From assembly GCF_001514215.1 (NCBI RefSeq), contig NZ_KQ948855.1, positions 321,764 to 385,763 on the forward strand: a stretch of DNA of 64,000 nt, read 5' to 3'. Under the pieces are notes generated by a model. The model was not told the origin of the DNA. It made no database searches and was given only the letters and a program-made list of their open reading frames with translations. How positions within the stretch are numbered: position 1 is the stretch's first letter; each line of letters starts with the position of its first letter. Positions 55,796 through 63,915 of this stretch are shown here, in pieces. The stretch comes from Streptomyces bungoensis (lineage in GTDB: Bacteria > Actinomycetota > Actinomycetes > Streptomycetales > Streptomycetaceae). Both the position numbers and the translations under genes were made by a program.

Positions 55796-57075
55796 GTTCC
55801 GCGGCGGCGGGCGGCGTTCCGTCCAACCTCCTCGCGGGCTTCACCTCCACCATCCGCTCCCTGCAGTCCCGGGCCAAGGAGAGCGTCACCGCGGCGAAGA
55901 CGCTCAGCGGCACATTCAAGGACGCCACGACCGGCGTGGACCGTCTGCGCGCGGACCTCGACCAGGCCAAGGGCGCCGTCAGCAGGTCCAAGGCGGGTGC
56001 CGAGGCGGCAGCCCGGTCCGTCACCAGGACCGGCAAGACCGCCACCACCGCGGCGAGCGGTGTGAAGTCGGTCGGTGGCCGGACCAGAACGGCCGGCAAG
56101 ATCCTCGGGAAGCTGCTGGCCGGTCTCGGCGGGACACTGTCGGTGATCCTCGGTCTCATCGACGTCGCAGGCCCCCTCGGCGATCTCCTGGACAAGTTCG
56201 GCACCGCCATGATCATCGGCTCCGGCGTGATGACGCTGATCAACCTGGTGACCAAGGCCAACCCCATCGGCTTCGTCACCGGCATCCTGCTCCCGGTCGC
56301 CGGCTGGCTGCTGGACCTCGCGATGAACTCCGAGACGGGACAGCGGCTGATGGACCAGCTCGCCAAGCTCGTCCTGAAGTACGTCGAGAGCGTCCTGACC
56401 GTCCTCGCGCCCGTGCTCAAGGTCATCGCGAGCGTGGTCGGCACCTACGTGTCCGGCTACCTGCACCTCATCGTCGGCACCCTCAAGGTCCTCAGCGCGC
56501 TGATCGGCACCGGCTTCGCCGTGCTCAAGGCGCTCACCACCGGCGACACCCGCGCCCTCGGCGGGAGGACGTCGGCGATCTGGAACGGCTTGAGGAACGC
56601 CGTGCAACCCGTGCTCGACTGGCTCGGCAAGCGCGTCCCCCAGATGTTCCAGCGGGTCAAGGACGCCCTCTCGGGCACCCTGCGCGGGATGGGCCGGTTC
56701 GTCACCACCGGCGCACAGACCGTCGCCGGCGTCGTCAAGGGCCCGATCCAGGGCCTGGTCGCCTTCGCCAACTGGATCATCGACGGGCTCAACAGCCTCA
56801 GCTTCAGCTTCTTCGGCAAGAAGTTCGGCGTCCACCTGAACAAGATCCCGATGCTCGCGGAAGGCGGCATCGCGGTCTCCGGCGCCCACTCCCACACCGG
56901 GCGGGTACTTCCCCTCACCGCCCTGGACCGGCAGCGCGCGCTCGCCGCACGGCACCGGAGTGCCGCCGCCCAAAACCCCCACCGCATCAAGGAGTTCCAC
57001 GAGCGCCAGGGCGCCGGTGCCTTCGGCACGGCGGAGGACCTCCTCTTCCTGGCGACCGCCCACGCCCGCCCCTGA
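55792..57075 (+). CDS. Tape-measure-like protein 2
   Basis: 427 residues. Helical N-terminus (NLLAGFTSTIRSLQSRAKESVTAAKTLSGTFKDATTGVDRLRADLDQAKGAV), two to three hydrophobic stretches around 115-225, then a C-terminal module resembling that of the previous gene: LVAFANWIIDGLNSLSFSFFGKKFGVHLNKIPMLAEGGIAV...GRVLPLTALDRQRALAARHRSAAAQ and an end AEDLLFLATAHARP. ATG overlaps the first tape-measure stop. The two probably form one tape-measure set. Confidence 0.7.
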   Translation: MSSAAAGGVPSNLLAGFTSTIRSLQSRAKESVTAAKTLSGTFKDATTGVDRLRADLDQAKGAVSRSKAGAEAAARSVTRTGKTATTAASGVKSVGGRTRTAGKILGKLLAGLGGTLSVILGLIDVAGPLGDLLDKFGTAMIIGSGVMTLINLVTKANPIGFVTGILLPVAGWLLDLAMNSETGQRLMDQLAKLVLKYVESVLTVLAPVLKVIASVVGTYVSGYLHLIVGTLKVLSALIGTGFAVLKALTTGDTRALGGRTSAIWNGLRNAVQPVLDWLGKRVPQMFQRVKDALSGTLRGMGRFVTTGAQTVAGVVKGPIQGLVAFANWIIDGLNSLSFSFFGKKFGVHLNKIPMLAEGGIAVSGAHSHTGRVLPLTALDRQRALAARHRSAAAQNPHRIKEFHERQGAGAFGTAEDLLFLATAHARP

Positions 57076-57093
57076 CAGCGAGGTGAAGGCCAG

Positions 57094-58014
57094 ATGGCCG
57101 AGACGATCACAACCGCATCCACCGACGACCTCCCACCCGGCTCACTCATCACCCGCGACGGGCAGATGCAGTGGGCCGGACTGCTGCTGGGCCCCGGCAC
57201 CACGTACGAGATCGACAGCGGCGGACTCACCGGCTGGGAGGACCTGCCCGACTACGACACCTCCGACGCCGACCACCCCACCGCGCACGGCGCCTGGCCG
57301 GGCGCCCGCTACGCCAAGCCCCGCAAGGTCGGCGGCACGGTGTGGACCGTGCCGCCGCAGGACGACGCGCCGTCCTCGCTCGCCGCGATGCGCGCCCTGC
57401 GCCAGGCGCTGCTCCTCGGTGACGAGGAACGCTGGCTCGCGGTGCGGCTGCACGGCGAGACGCTGGCCGTGCGCGCCCGGGTCAGCCAGCGGGTGCTCAC
57501 CGTCGACCGGACGTACACCACGCAGGGCGTCTCCAAGGCGTCCGTGCAGTGGTACGCCACCGACCCGCGCCGGTACGCGGTCGCCGAGCAGACCACGGTG
57601 ACCGGTCCGCCGCAGCCGGAGAGCGGGCTCAACTGGCCGCTGACCTGGCCGCTGTACTGGGGGCAGGCGTCCTCCACCGGCGACGTGGCGGTGGACAACG
57701 ACGGCTCCGCGCCCACCCACCCGGTGCTGATCTTCACCGGGCCGTGCGTCAACCCGACCGTCACCGACCGGGCCTCGGGCCGCCGGCTGCGCTACGAGAT
57801 CCCGCTCGCCGCCGACGACGAGCTGGCCGTCGACACCGCGGCCGGCACGGTCACCCTCAACGGCAGCGCCTCGCGCCGCCACACCGCCGCGGCCGACAGC
57901 AGCCCGGAGGAGCTGTTCGCCGTCGAGCCGGGCGCCGCCCGGCTGGCGTTCCGCCCGGACGGCCACGACGACGGCGCCCGGATGACCGTCCGCTGGCGCG
58001 CCGCCGACTGGTGA
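57094..58014 (+). CDS. Distal tail (Dit)-type protein
   Basis: 306 residues: QWAGLLLGPGTTYEIDSGGLTGWEDLPDYDTSDADHPTAHGAWPGARYAKPRKVGGTVWTVPPQD, LLGDEERWLAVRLHGETLAVRARVSQRVLTVDRTYTTQGVSKASVQWYATDPRRYA. This N-terminal domain is the siphovirus distal tail/phage tail-tube-hub adaptor type. The C-terminal half is a galectin-like beta domain (HPVLIFTGPCVNPTVTDRASGRRLRYEIPLAADDELAVDTAAGTVTLNG), also typical. Follows the tape measure as usual. Confidence 0.75.
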   Translation: MAETITTASTDDLPPGSLITRDGQMQWAGLLLGPGTTYEIDSGGLTGWEDLPDYDTSDADHPTAHGAWPGARYAKPRKVGGTVWTVPPQDDAPSSLAAMRALRQALLLGDEERWLAVRLHGETLAVRARVSQRVLTVDRTYTTQGVSKASVQWYATDPRRYAVAEQTTVTGPPQPESGLNWPLTWPLYWGQASSTGDVAVDNDGSAPTHPVLIFTGPCVNPTVTDRASGRRLRYEIPLAADDELAVDTAAGTVTLNGSASRRHTAAADSSPEELFAVEPGAARLAFRPDGHDDGARMTVRWRAADW

Positions 58015-58090
58015 GCCGGGGCCGTACCCGCCGGCCCCGGCCGACCGGGCCGACCCGCCCGAAGACACCGTCGTACGAAAGGACCCGCGT

Positions 58091-59278
58091 ATGAACACCC
58101 GCTCCGCCTGGCTGCCGCTGACCGGCCAGACCCGCGAGGACACCCGGCTGACCGCGCTCGGCGCCCTCACCCCGACCTCGCCCGCGAGCACCCGCTCCGG
58201 CGTCCTGCCCGGCTCGTACGACGGCAGGTTCCGGATCTCCGGTTTCTGGCTCGCCGGGAACAAGGGCGCGATGACCGCCGTCGTCAGCTCGGGCCGCGCC
58301 GTCGTCCAGGGCGCGGAGAGCCGGGGCGCCTACCCGGTGACCGTCGTGGACGAGCCCACCCTCACCTTCGCCGACGGCGACGCCACGAACGACCGCGTCG
58401 ACCTGGTCGTCCTGCGGGTCTACGACGACGCCTACGACGGCTCCGGCCGCACCGAGGCCGCCGTCGAGATCGTGCGGGGCGCCCCGGGCTCCCCGGCGAC
58501 CCCGCCCACCGCGCAGGGCCTCGCCCTGCCGCTGTTCCAGGTCAAGGTCCCGGCCGGGGCCAGCGCCGGACACGGCGGCATCAACTGGGACACCGCCCTG
58601 ACCGACCTGCGCACCCCCACCGTGTCCCTCGGCGGCATCCTGCCGGCCACCGCCGGCGACACCGTGGCCGGCGCCTACCCGGGCCAGTTCCGGGACCTCG
58701 ACGGCACGCTGCAGCGCTGGGACGGCACCGACTGGACCGCCTATCCCAAGGGCGTCGGCGGCATCGCCCCGGCCGGCGTCACCACCGGCGGCTACGCCGG
58801 CCAGTACCGCGACGCACCGAACGGCGTGCTGCAGCGCTGGAACGGCTCGGCGTGGACGTCGGCCGTGACGACGTCCGCGTTCACCTCGTCCCTGGACGCC
58901 GGCACCACCACGTCGACGGCCTACACGCCCACGCTGTCGGGCACCGCCGTCACCTCGCTGAACCTCAACTTCACCGCCCCGCCCACCGGCGCCGTGCTGC
59001 TCCACTTCGGCGCGCGCATGTGGACCACCGGCAGCACCACCGCGGGCGCGTACATGGTCCCGAAGATCACACAGGGCAGCACCGTGTACTTCAACCCCAA
59101 CGACGAGTACGCCGCCATGTACGGCGGTCCCGTGGCCGGCTCGGTCTCCACCATGTGGCGGCTGTACGGGCTGACCCCCGGCGCCACCTACACGATGACC
59201 GCCCTGTACCGCTCCACCGACGCCGCGGTCACCTGCGGGTTCGACAACCTGTTCATGCGCGTCGACCCGGCCAACTGA
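58091..59278 (+). CDS. Tail-tip/fibre protein A, paralogue of the next gene
   Basis: 395 residues. Residues 1-220 (WLPLTGQTREDTRLTALGALTPTSPASTRSGVLPGSYDGRFRISGF through LGGILPATAGDTVAGAYPGQFRDLDGTLQRWDGTDW) are closely similar to the next gene. An internal short repeat (GQFRDLDGTLQRWDGTDW; GQYRDAPNGVLQRWNGSAW) leads to a unique beta-rich end from about 255 (VTTSAFTSSLDAGTTTSTAYTPTLSG). A conserved base with a variable end is how phage receptor-binding proteins are built. No enzyme motif. Confidence 0.65.
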   Translation: MNTRSAWLPLTGQTREDTRLTALGALTPTSPASTRSGVLPGSYDGRFRISGFWLAGNKGAMTAVVSSGRAVVQGAESRGAYPVTVVDEPTLTFADGDATNDRVDLVVLRVYDDAYDGSGRTEAAVEIVRGAPGSPATPPTAQGLALPLFQVKVPAGASAGHGGINWDTALTDLRTPTVSLGGILPATAGDTVAGAYPGQFRDLDGTLQRWDGTDWTAYPKGVGGIAPAGVTTGGYAGQYRDAPNGVLQRWNGSAWTSAVTTSAFTSSLDAGTTTSTAYTPTLSGTAVTSLNLNFTAPPTGAVLLHFGARMWTTGSTTAGAYMVPKITQGSTVYFNPNDEYAAMYGGPVAGSVSTMWRLYGLTPGATYTMTALYRSTDAAVTCGFDNLFMRVDPAN

Positions 59279-59305
59279 CCACCCCTCCCCCCGAAAGGAG
59301 CCGAC

Positions 59306-60325
59306 ATGCCCGTACGCTCCGGCTGGCTCTCCCCCGACAGTCAGACCCGGGAGGACACCCGGCTCGTGTCGCTCGGCGCCCTCACCCCGGTCTCGCCGGT
59401 CGCCACCCGCTCCGGGATCCTGCCGGGTTCCGCCGACGGCCAGACCCGCCTCTCCGGCTTCACCGTCCAGGGCGTCGCCAACTCGATGTCCGCCACCGTC
59501 TCCCCCGGCCGGGCGATCGTCCAGGGCACCGACGCGCAGGGCGCCTACCCGGTCGCGCTCACCGAGAGCCTGACGCTCACCTTCGCCGACGGCGACGCCC
59601 AGTACGACCGGATCGACCTGGTCGTCCTGCGGATCTACGACGACCCCTACGACGCGTCCGGCCGTACCGAGGGCGCCGTCGAGATCGTCCGCGGCACACC
59701 GGCGGCCACCCCCGCCGCGCCGGCCACGCCCGCCCTCGCGCTGCCCCTGTACGAGGCCCGCGTACCGAAGGGGGCGAGCGCCGCCCAGGCGCCGAACTGG
59801 ACCACGGCCCTCACCGGCCGCCGTACCACCACCGTCGCGCTCGGCGGCATCCTGCCGGTCACCACCGACACGGCGAACGGCGCCCACCCGGGCCAGTACC
59901 GGGACCTGAGCGGCGTGCTGCAGCGCTGGACCGGCAGCGCCTGGGCCGACTACCAGCCGCCGGTCGCCGTGGACAGCACCACCACGGGGGCCACCGCGGG
60001 CACCGACTGGTCGGTGAACGCGTACGCCGCCCGCCGCACCCACGGCGTGTGCTCCTTCACCCTCGGGCTCACCCGCACCGGCGCCACCATCACCGCCACC
60101 GCCGCCGGCACCACCAACCCGGGCAACGTGAACGACGTGCTCATCGCCACCCTGCCGGCGGGCTGGCGGCCCGCCGGCGAGACCTACGCGATCGCCACCG
60201 ACGGCTTCGCCGACGGAGCCGTCCGCATCGTCCCCGACGGCTCGGTCTACCTGATCACGTGGTCCACCAGCGGTGTCATCCAGACCGGCAACAGCCTGCG
60301 GCTCTCCGCCTGCTTCGTGCTGTGA
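59306..60325 (+). CDS. Tail-tip/fibre protein B, paralogue of the previous gene
   Basis: 339 residues. N-terminal 220 residues parallel protein A (QTREDTRLVSLGALTPVSPVATRSGILPGSADG...TFADGDAQYDRIDLVVLRIYDDPYDASGRTEGAVEIVRG). Its C-terminal 115 residues (DSTTTGATAGTDWSVNAYAARRTHGVCSFTLGLTRTGATITATAAG) are different from A. AAAGGAG before ATG. Tandem duplication followed by divergence of the binding end. Confidence 0.65.
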   Translation: MPVRSGWLSPDSQTREDTRLVSLGALTPVSPVATRSGILPGSADGQTRLSGFTVQGVANSMSATVSPGRAIVQGTDAQGAYPVALTESLTLTFADGDAQYDRIDLVVLRIYDDPYDASGRTEGAVEIVRGTPAATPAAPATPALALPLYEARVPKGASAAQAPNWTTALTGRRTTTVALGGILPVTTDTANGAHPGQYRDLSGVLQRWTGSAWADYQPPVAVDSTTTGATAGTDWSVNAYAARRTHGVCSFTLGLTRTGATITATAAGTTNPGNVNDVLIATLPAGWRPAGETYAIATDGFADGAVRIVPDGSVYLITWSTSGVIQTGNSLRLSACFVL

Positions 60326-60352
60326 CGACCGCGCCGAGGAGCTGACCGCCGC

Positions 60353-61477
60353 ATGACCACGAACGTTCCCTACCGCGCGATCTTCTGCGATCTGCGCACC
60401 GACACCACGATCGACATCCTGCCGCTGCGCGACGTCACCGTGGACGACTACATCGGCAAGCCCGGATCCCTCTCCGGCACCGTCCCCGTGCCCGACGCGG
60501 ACGTGGCCGCCCGGGTCCGCCGCATCGAGGAGGGCCGCACCTCGGTCTACCTCCAGCGCGGCACCGACCTGTGGTGGGGCGGCATCGTCTGGACGGCCAC
60601 CCTGCAGAGCGACGACCGGGGTGTGCTCACCCTCGGCATCCAGGCGGCGACCTTCGAGTCGTACGCCGGCCGCCGCCGCATCCGCGCGGACCTGTCGTAC
60701 CCCGCACGGCCGTCGGACCCGCCGCCGGACCAGCTCCAGATCGCCCGCGACCTGTGGCAGCACCTGCAGACCTCGCTGCCCGGCGGGGACATCGGCGTCA
60801 CCTACGGCACCGAGACCTCGGGGCAGTACCGCTACGTCTCCTACCGGGACGGCGACGAGACCGTCTACCAGGAGGCCATCGAGGCGCTCGCCGCCGTGGA
60901 CGGCGGCTTCGAACAGCGCATCTCCGTCTACCGCGACCCGGCCACCGGCCGGCGGGTGCGGCGGCTCCAGCTCGGCAGCCCCACGATCCGGATCGGCACC
61001 ACCGACCTGGTCCTGGACCGCCCGGGCACGATCCTGTCGTACTCCTTCCCGCGCGACGCGACCCGCGGCGGCACCACCGCCCGCACGCGGGGTGCCTCCG
61101 TCAACGACAACCAGGCCGCCGAGTCCCGGCCCCAGTGCTCCGACACGCAGGTCGCCACGAACCTGATCGACGCCGGATACCCGCGCATCGACCTGTCCTC
61201 CGACCACACCGACGTCACCGACAAGCCCACCCTGAACTCCCTGGCCAGGGCGGACCTGGCCGAGGCGACCGGAGCGGTGGTGGTCCCCGAGATCACCATC
61301 CGCCTCGACGACCTGGTGCCGCCCGCGCTGCTCGGCCGGACCGTCCGGCTGCGCATCACCGACGAGTGGTGGACCGAGGGCCTCGACACCCGCTACCGGA
61401 TCGTCGGCGTCAAGGTCAGCCCCGCCCAGCGCGGCCGCCCGGACACCGCCGACCTGTACCTGGAGGAGCTCCGATGA
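60353..61477 (+). CDS. Tail hub/minor tail protein (Gp37-like)
   Basis: 374 residues: CDLRTDTTIDILPLRDVTVDDYIGKPGSLSGTVPVPDADVAARVRRIEEGRTSVYLQRGTDLWWGGIVWTATLQSDDRGVLTLGIQAATFESYAGRRRIRADL, RYVSYRDGDETVYQEAIEALAAVDGGFEQRI, and a C-terminal WWTEGLDTRYRIVGVKVSP. The beta-rich start and the VTVDDYIGKPGSLSGTVPVPD motif are those of actinophage baseplate/minor tail proteins. Its stop overlaps the next ATG. Confidence 0.65.
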   Translation: MTTNVPYRAIFCDLRTDTTIDILPLRDVTVDDYIGKPGSLSGTVPVPDADVAARVRRIEEGRTSVYLQRGTDLWWGGIVWTATLQSDDRGVLTLGIQAATFESYAGRRRIRADLSYPARPSDPPPDQLQIARDLWQHLQTSLPGGDIGVTYGTETSGQYRYVSYRDGDETVYQEAIEALAAVDGGFEQRISVYRDPATGRRVRRLQLGSPTIRIGTTDLVLDRPGTILSYSFPRDATRGGTTARTRGASVNDNQAAESRPQCSDTQVATNLIDAGYPRIDLSSDHTDVTDKPTLNSLARADLAEATGAVVVPEITIRLDDLVPPALLGRTVRLRITDEWWTEGLDTRYRIVGVKVSPAQRGRPDTADLYLEELR

Positions 61478-62178
61478 CCCAGCTTCCCGAGGACATCATC
61501 GACCGGCTGACCCGGATGGAACGCCGCATCCAGCAGCTGTCCACCGCCGTCAACGGCCTGCCGGCCCTCAACAAGGGCTCCGGCGACAGCGGCTACCTCT
61601 CCGTCCGGGCGCCGAACAACGGGCCCGAGGTGTTCCGGGTCGGCAAGTGGAGCGGGAGCGAGTTCGGCCTCGCGATCCGCCGCCAGACCGGCTCCTACGC
61701 CCTCAGCCTCTACAACGGCGACGGCACCAGCACCTCGCAGCAGCCGCTGCGGCTCTACGACTCCGCGAGCCGGGAGATCTTCTCCGACGACATCTCCACC
61801 GGCGGCCTCGCCCGGCCCTGGCTGAGCATGCTGCCCCCGCAGAACACCGACTACACGCGCTGGCCGCAGACCGGCGCGACCACGTGGACCACGATCGCGA
61901 TGTCCTACAACGTGGTCTGGCAGCCGTACATGCGGCTGCTGGTGAACACCCGGGCGAGCTCCGGCGCCGCCGGCTACGTCCGGGTGCTCGTCAACGGCGT
62001 CCCGTGGGGCAACACCGTCACCGTCCCGGCGGACTTCAACTACACCGGACCGGTCGCAGCCGACTTCGCCTCCGTCTTCAGCACGCAGATCAAGGTCGAG
62101 GTCCAGGCGTACGTCTCCAGCACCTCCGGGACCGTCTACGCCAACCCCGTGCTGATGCACGGCCGCCAGACGACCTGA
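61474..62178 (+). CDS. Coiled-coil tail fibre-like protein
   Basis: 234 residues. N-terminal coiled coil (IIDRLTRMERRIQQLSTAVNG), then a beta-rich domain similar to trimeric phage fibres (SGYLSVRAPNNGPEVFRVGKWSGSEFGLAIRRQTGSYALSLY), and a C-terminal beta-sandwich (WTTIAMSYNVVWQPYMRLLVNTRASSGAAGYVRVLVNGVPWGN). ATG overlaps the previous stop (ATGA) with TGGAGGAG upstream. Likely a trimeric fibre. Confidence 0.6.
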   Translation: MTQLPEDIIDRLTRMERRIQQLSTAVNGLPALNKGSGDSGYLSVRAPNNGPEVFRVGKWSGSEFGLAIRRQTGSYALSLYNGDGTSTSQQPLRLYDSASREIFSDDISTGGLARPWLSMLPPQNTDYTRWPQTGATTWTTIAMSYNVVWQPYMRLLVNTRASSGAAGYVRVLVNGVPWGNTVTVPADFNYTGPVAADFASVFSTQIKVEVQAYVSSTSGTVYANPVLMHGRQTT

Positions 62179-62210
62179 CCACCCCAAGACCCGAGGAAGG
62201 CAGCGCATCC

Positions 62211-62597
62211 ATGGACATCGACACCAGTCAGCCCTGGGGTCTCGTCATCGACTACGCCGGCCGCGCCACCATCACCGAGGCCGGCCACACCATCCACGTC
62301 AACGTCGCCGACACCAGCCTGAGCAGCGTCATCGGGCCGGACTCGATCACCGGCACCTACTCCCCCGTCACCGTCGACGCCCAGTTCACCGAGGACGGCG
62401 CGGCCGGTGCCGTCCTGCGCGGCTGGGGGCGCGTGACGGTGATGCCGGTCGGCACCGACCCGGTCGTGCCGGACCAGACGGCCGTCCAGCGCGCGGTCGC
62501 CGCCGCCCTGGACGACTTCGCCGCCCACACCGCCGCCTACGCCGACCTGTGCGCCCGGTGGGCGCCCGCGGGAGGCGACCCCGGCACCGGCACCTGA
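62211..62597 (+). CDS. Small protein of the tail-lysis junction
   Basis: 128 residues, MDIDTSQPWGLVIDYAGRATITEAGHTIHVNVADTSLSSVIGPDSITGTYSPVTVDAQFTEDGAAGAVLRGWGRVTVMP and a helical end. Beta-rich first half. No family recognised; position between fibre and endolysin suggests a tail accessory protein. Confidence 0.5.
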   Translation: MDIDTSQPWGLVIDYAGRATITEAGHTIHVNVADTSLSSVIGPDSITGTYSPVTVDAQFTEDGAAGAVLRGWGRVTVMPVGTDPVVPDQTAVQRAVAAALDDFAAHTAAYADLCARWAPAGGDPGTGT

Positions 62598-62695
62598 CCT
62601 CCGCCCCGTCCCCTCGTCCTCCGCTCCCCCTCCGTCCCCCTCAACAGTCCGCCCCGCGGCCACCGGCCCGGGGTTTTCCCATGTCTGGAGTCCCC

Positions 62696-63604
62696 ATGGC
62701 CACACCCCTGTCCGCCGACGCCCTCGTCTCCGCCCTGCGGGCCGAGGGCGTCACCGTCGTCGAGGAGCCCGGCTGGCGCGCCAACAACCGTAATCAGCAC
62801 GGGAGCTGGGGGCCGGTCCACGGCGTCGTCGTGCACCACACCGTCAGCTCCGGCACCGGCTCCAGCGTCAGCCTGTGCTTCCGGGGCGACGCCGCCCTGC
62901 CCGGCCCGCTCTGCCACGGCGTGATCGCCAAGGACGGCACCGTCCACCTCGTCGGCAACGGCCGCGCCAACCACGCCGGCGGAGGCGACCCGTCGGTCCT
63001 GCAGGCCGTGATCACCGAGACGTACGGCGACCGCCCCCCGGTCCCGCACGAGCACGAGGGCAGCCCGGGCGCCGTCGACGGCAACGCCCGCTTCTACGGC
63101 TTCGAGTGCGTCAACCTCGGCGACGGCCACGACCCCTGGCCCGACGCCCAGCTCGACGCCGTCGAGCGGGTCGCGGCGGCCCTGTGCCGGGCCCACGGCT
63201 GGGGAGCGAGGTCCGTCATCGGCCACCTGGAGTGGTCGGACTGGAAGAGCGACCCGCGCGGCTTCTCCATGACCGGCATGCGCCGCCGGATCCAGACCCG
63301 GCTGTCCGCCGCCACCGGTGGCGGGCACACCCCCGAGCCACCCCGGCCGCCCCGCTACCAGCCGTTCCCCGGCGTCTCCTTCTTCACGGACGGGACCGAC
63401 TCCCCGATCGTCACGGCGATGGGCCGGCGCCTGGTGGCCGAGGGCTGCGGCCGCTACCGCGTGGGCCCCGGGCCGCGCTGGTCGGAGGCCGACCGCGAGT
63501 CCTACGCCGCCTGGCAGCGCAAGCTCGGCTACCACGGCCCGGACGCCGACGGCCTGCCCGGCCCGGCGTCCTGGGCCGCACTGAAGGTCCCCTACGGCTC
63601 CTGA
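62696..63604 (+). CDS. N-acetylmuramoyl-L-alanine amidase endolysin
   Basis: 302 residues from ATG 62696 (CTGGAG five bases upstream; an ATG at 62681 is the alternative). Amidase_2 fold: zinc ligands His in HGVVVHHTVSS and His in VIGHLEWSDWKSDPRG, with NHAGGG and FYGFECVNLGDG between. After a Pro linker (about 215-225) the last 80 residues form a peptidoglycan-binding domain (SFFTDGTDSPIVTAMGRRLVAEGCGRYRVGPGPRWSEADRESYAAWQRKLGYHGPDADGLPGPASWAALKVP). Cleaves the amide bond of peptidoglycan; with the holin it would release particles. Confidence 0.92.
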   Translation: MATPLSADALVSALRAEGVTVVEEPGWRANNRNQHGSWGPVHGVVVHHTVSSGTGSSVSLCFRGDAALPGPLCHGVIAKDGTVHLVGNGRANHAGGGDPSVLQAVITETYGDRPPVPHEHEGSPGAVDGNARFYGFECVNLGDGHDPWPDAQLDAVERVAAALCRAHGWGARSVIGHLEWSDWKSDPRGFSMTGMRRRIQTRLSAATGGGHTPEPPRPPRYQPFPGVSFFTDGTDSPIVTAMGRRLVAEGCGRYRVGPGPRWSEADRESYAAWQRKLGYHGPDADGLPGPASWAALKVPYGS

Positions 63605-63627
63605 ACCACCGACAAGCGAGGTCCACC

Positions 63628-63915
63628 ATGTCAGAGGCCGCCAAGCGCACCCTCCGTACCGCCGTGCAGACCGCCGTCGGCCTGTGCGTCCTGCTGCCGG
63701 CGGTCGTCGACGCCGCCCGCATCCCCCGCGCCCTGCCCTGGGCCGCCGGGGCGCTGGCCGCCGCCGCGGCCGTGGCCCGGGTCATGGCCGTACCGGGCGT
63801 CCAGGCCCTGCTCCCGTCCTGGCTGCGGACGGACGGTTCCGCCACCCGGGACGCCGAGCTGCTCTCCCTGGCCACGGGGCGCCCGGCGTCGCGCACCGAG
63901 CGGAGGGACCCGTGA
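63628..63915 (+). CDS. Holin-like small membrane protein
   Basis: 95 residues with two hydrophobic stretches (AVQTAVGLCVLLPAVVDAA and ALPWAAGALAAAAAVARVMAV) and a charged tail, directly after the endolysin gene. This is the common streptomycete phage holin layout. Stop overlaps the next GTG (GTGA). Confidence 0.75.
   Translation: MSEAAKRTLRTAVQTAVGLCVLLPAVVDAARIPRALPWAAGALAAAAAVARVMAVPGVQALLPSWLRTDGSATRDAELLSLATGRPASRTERRDP

Noticed and set aside
57857..61207. 1,100-codon open frame on the minus strand across the tail genes
   Set aside because: Antisense shadow of four tail genes; low-complexity Gly/Asp/Val/Arg translation, no start context.
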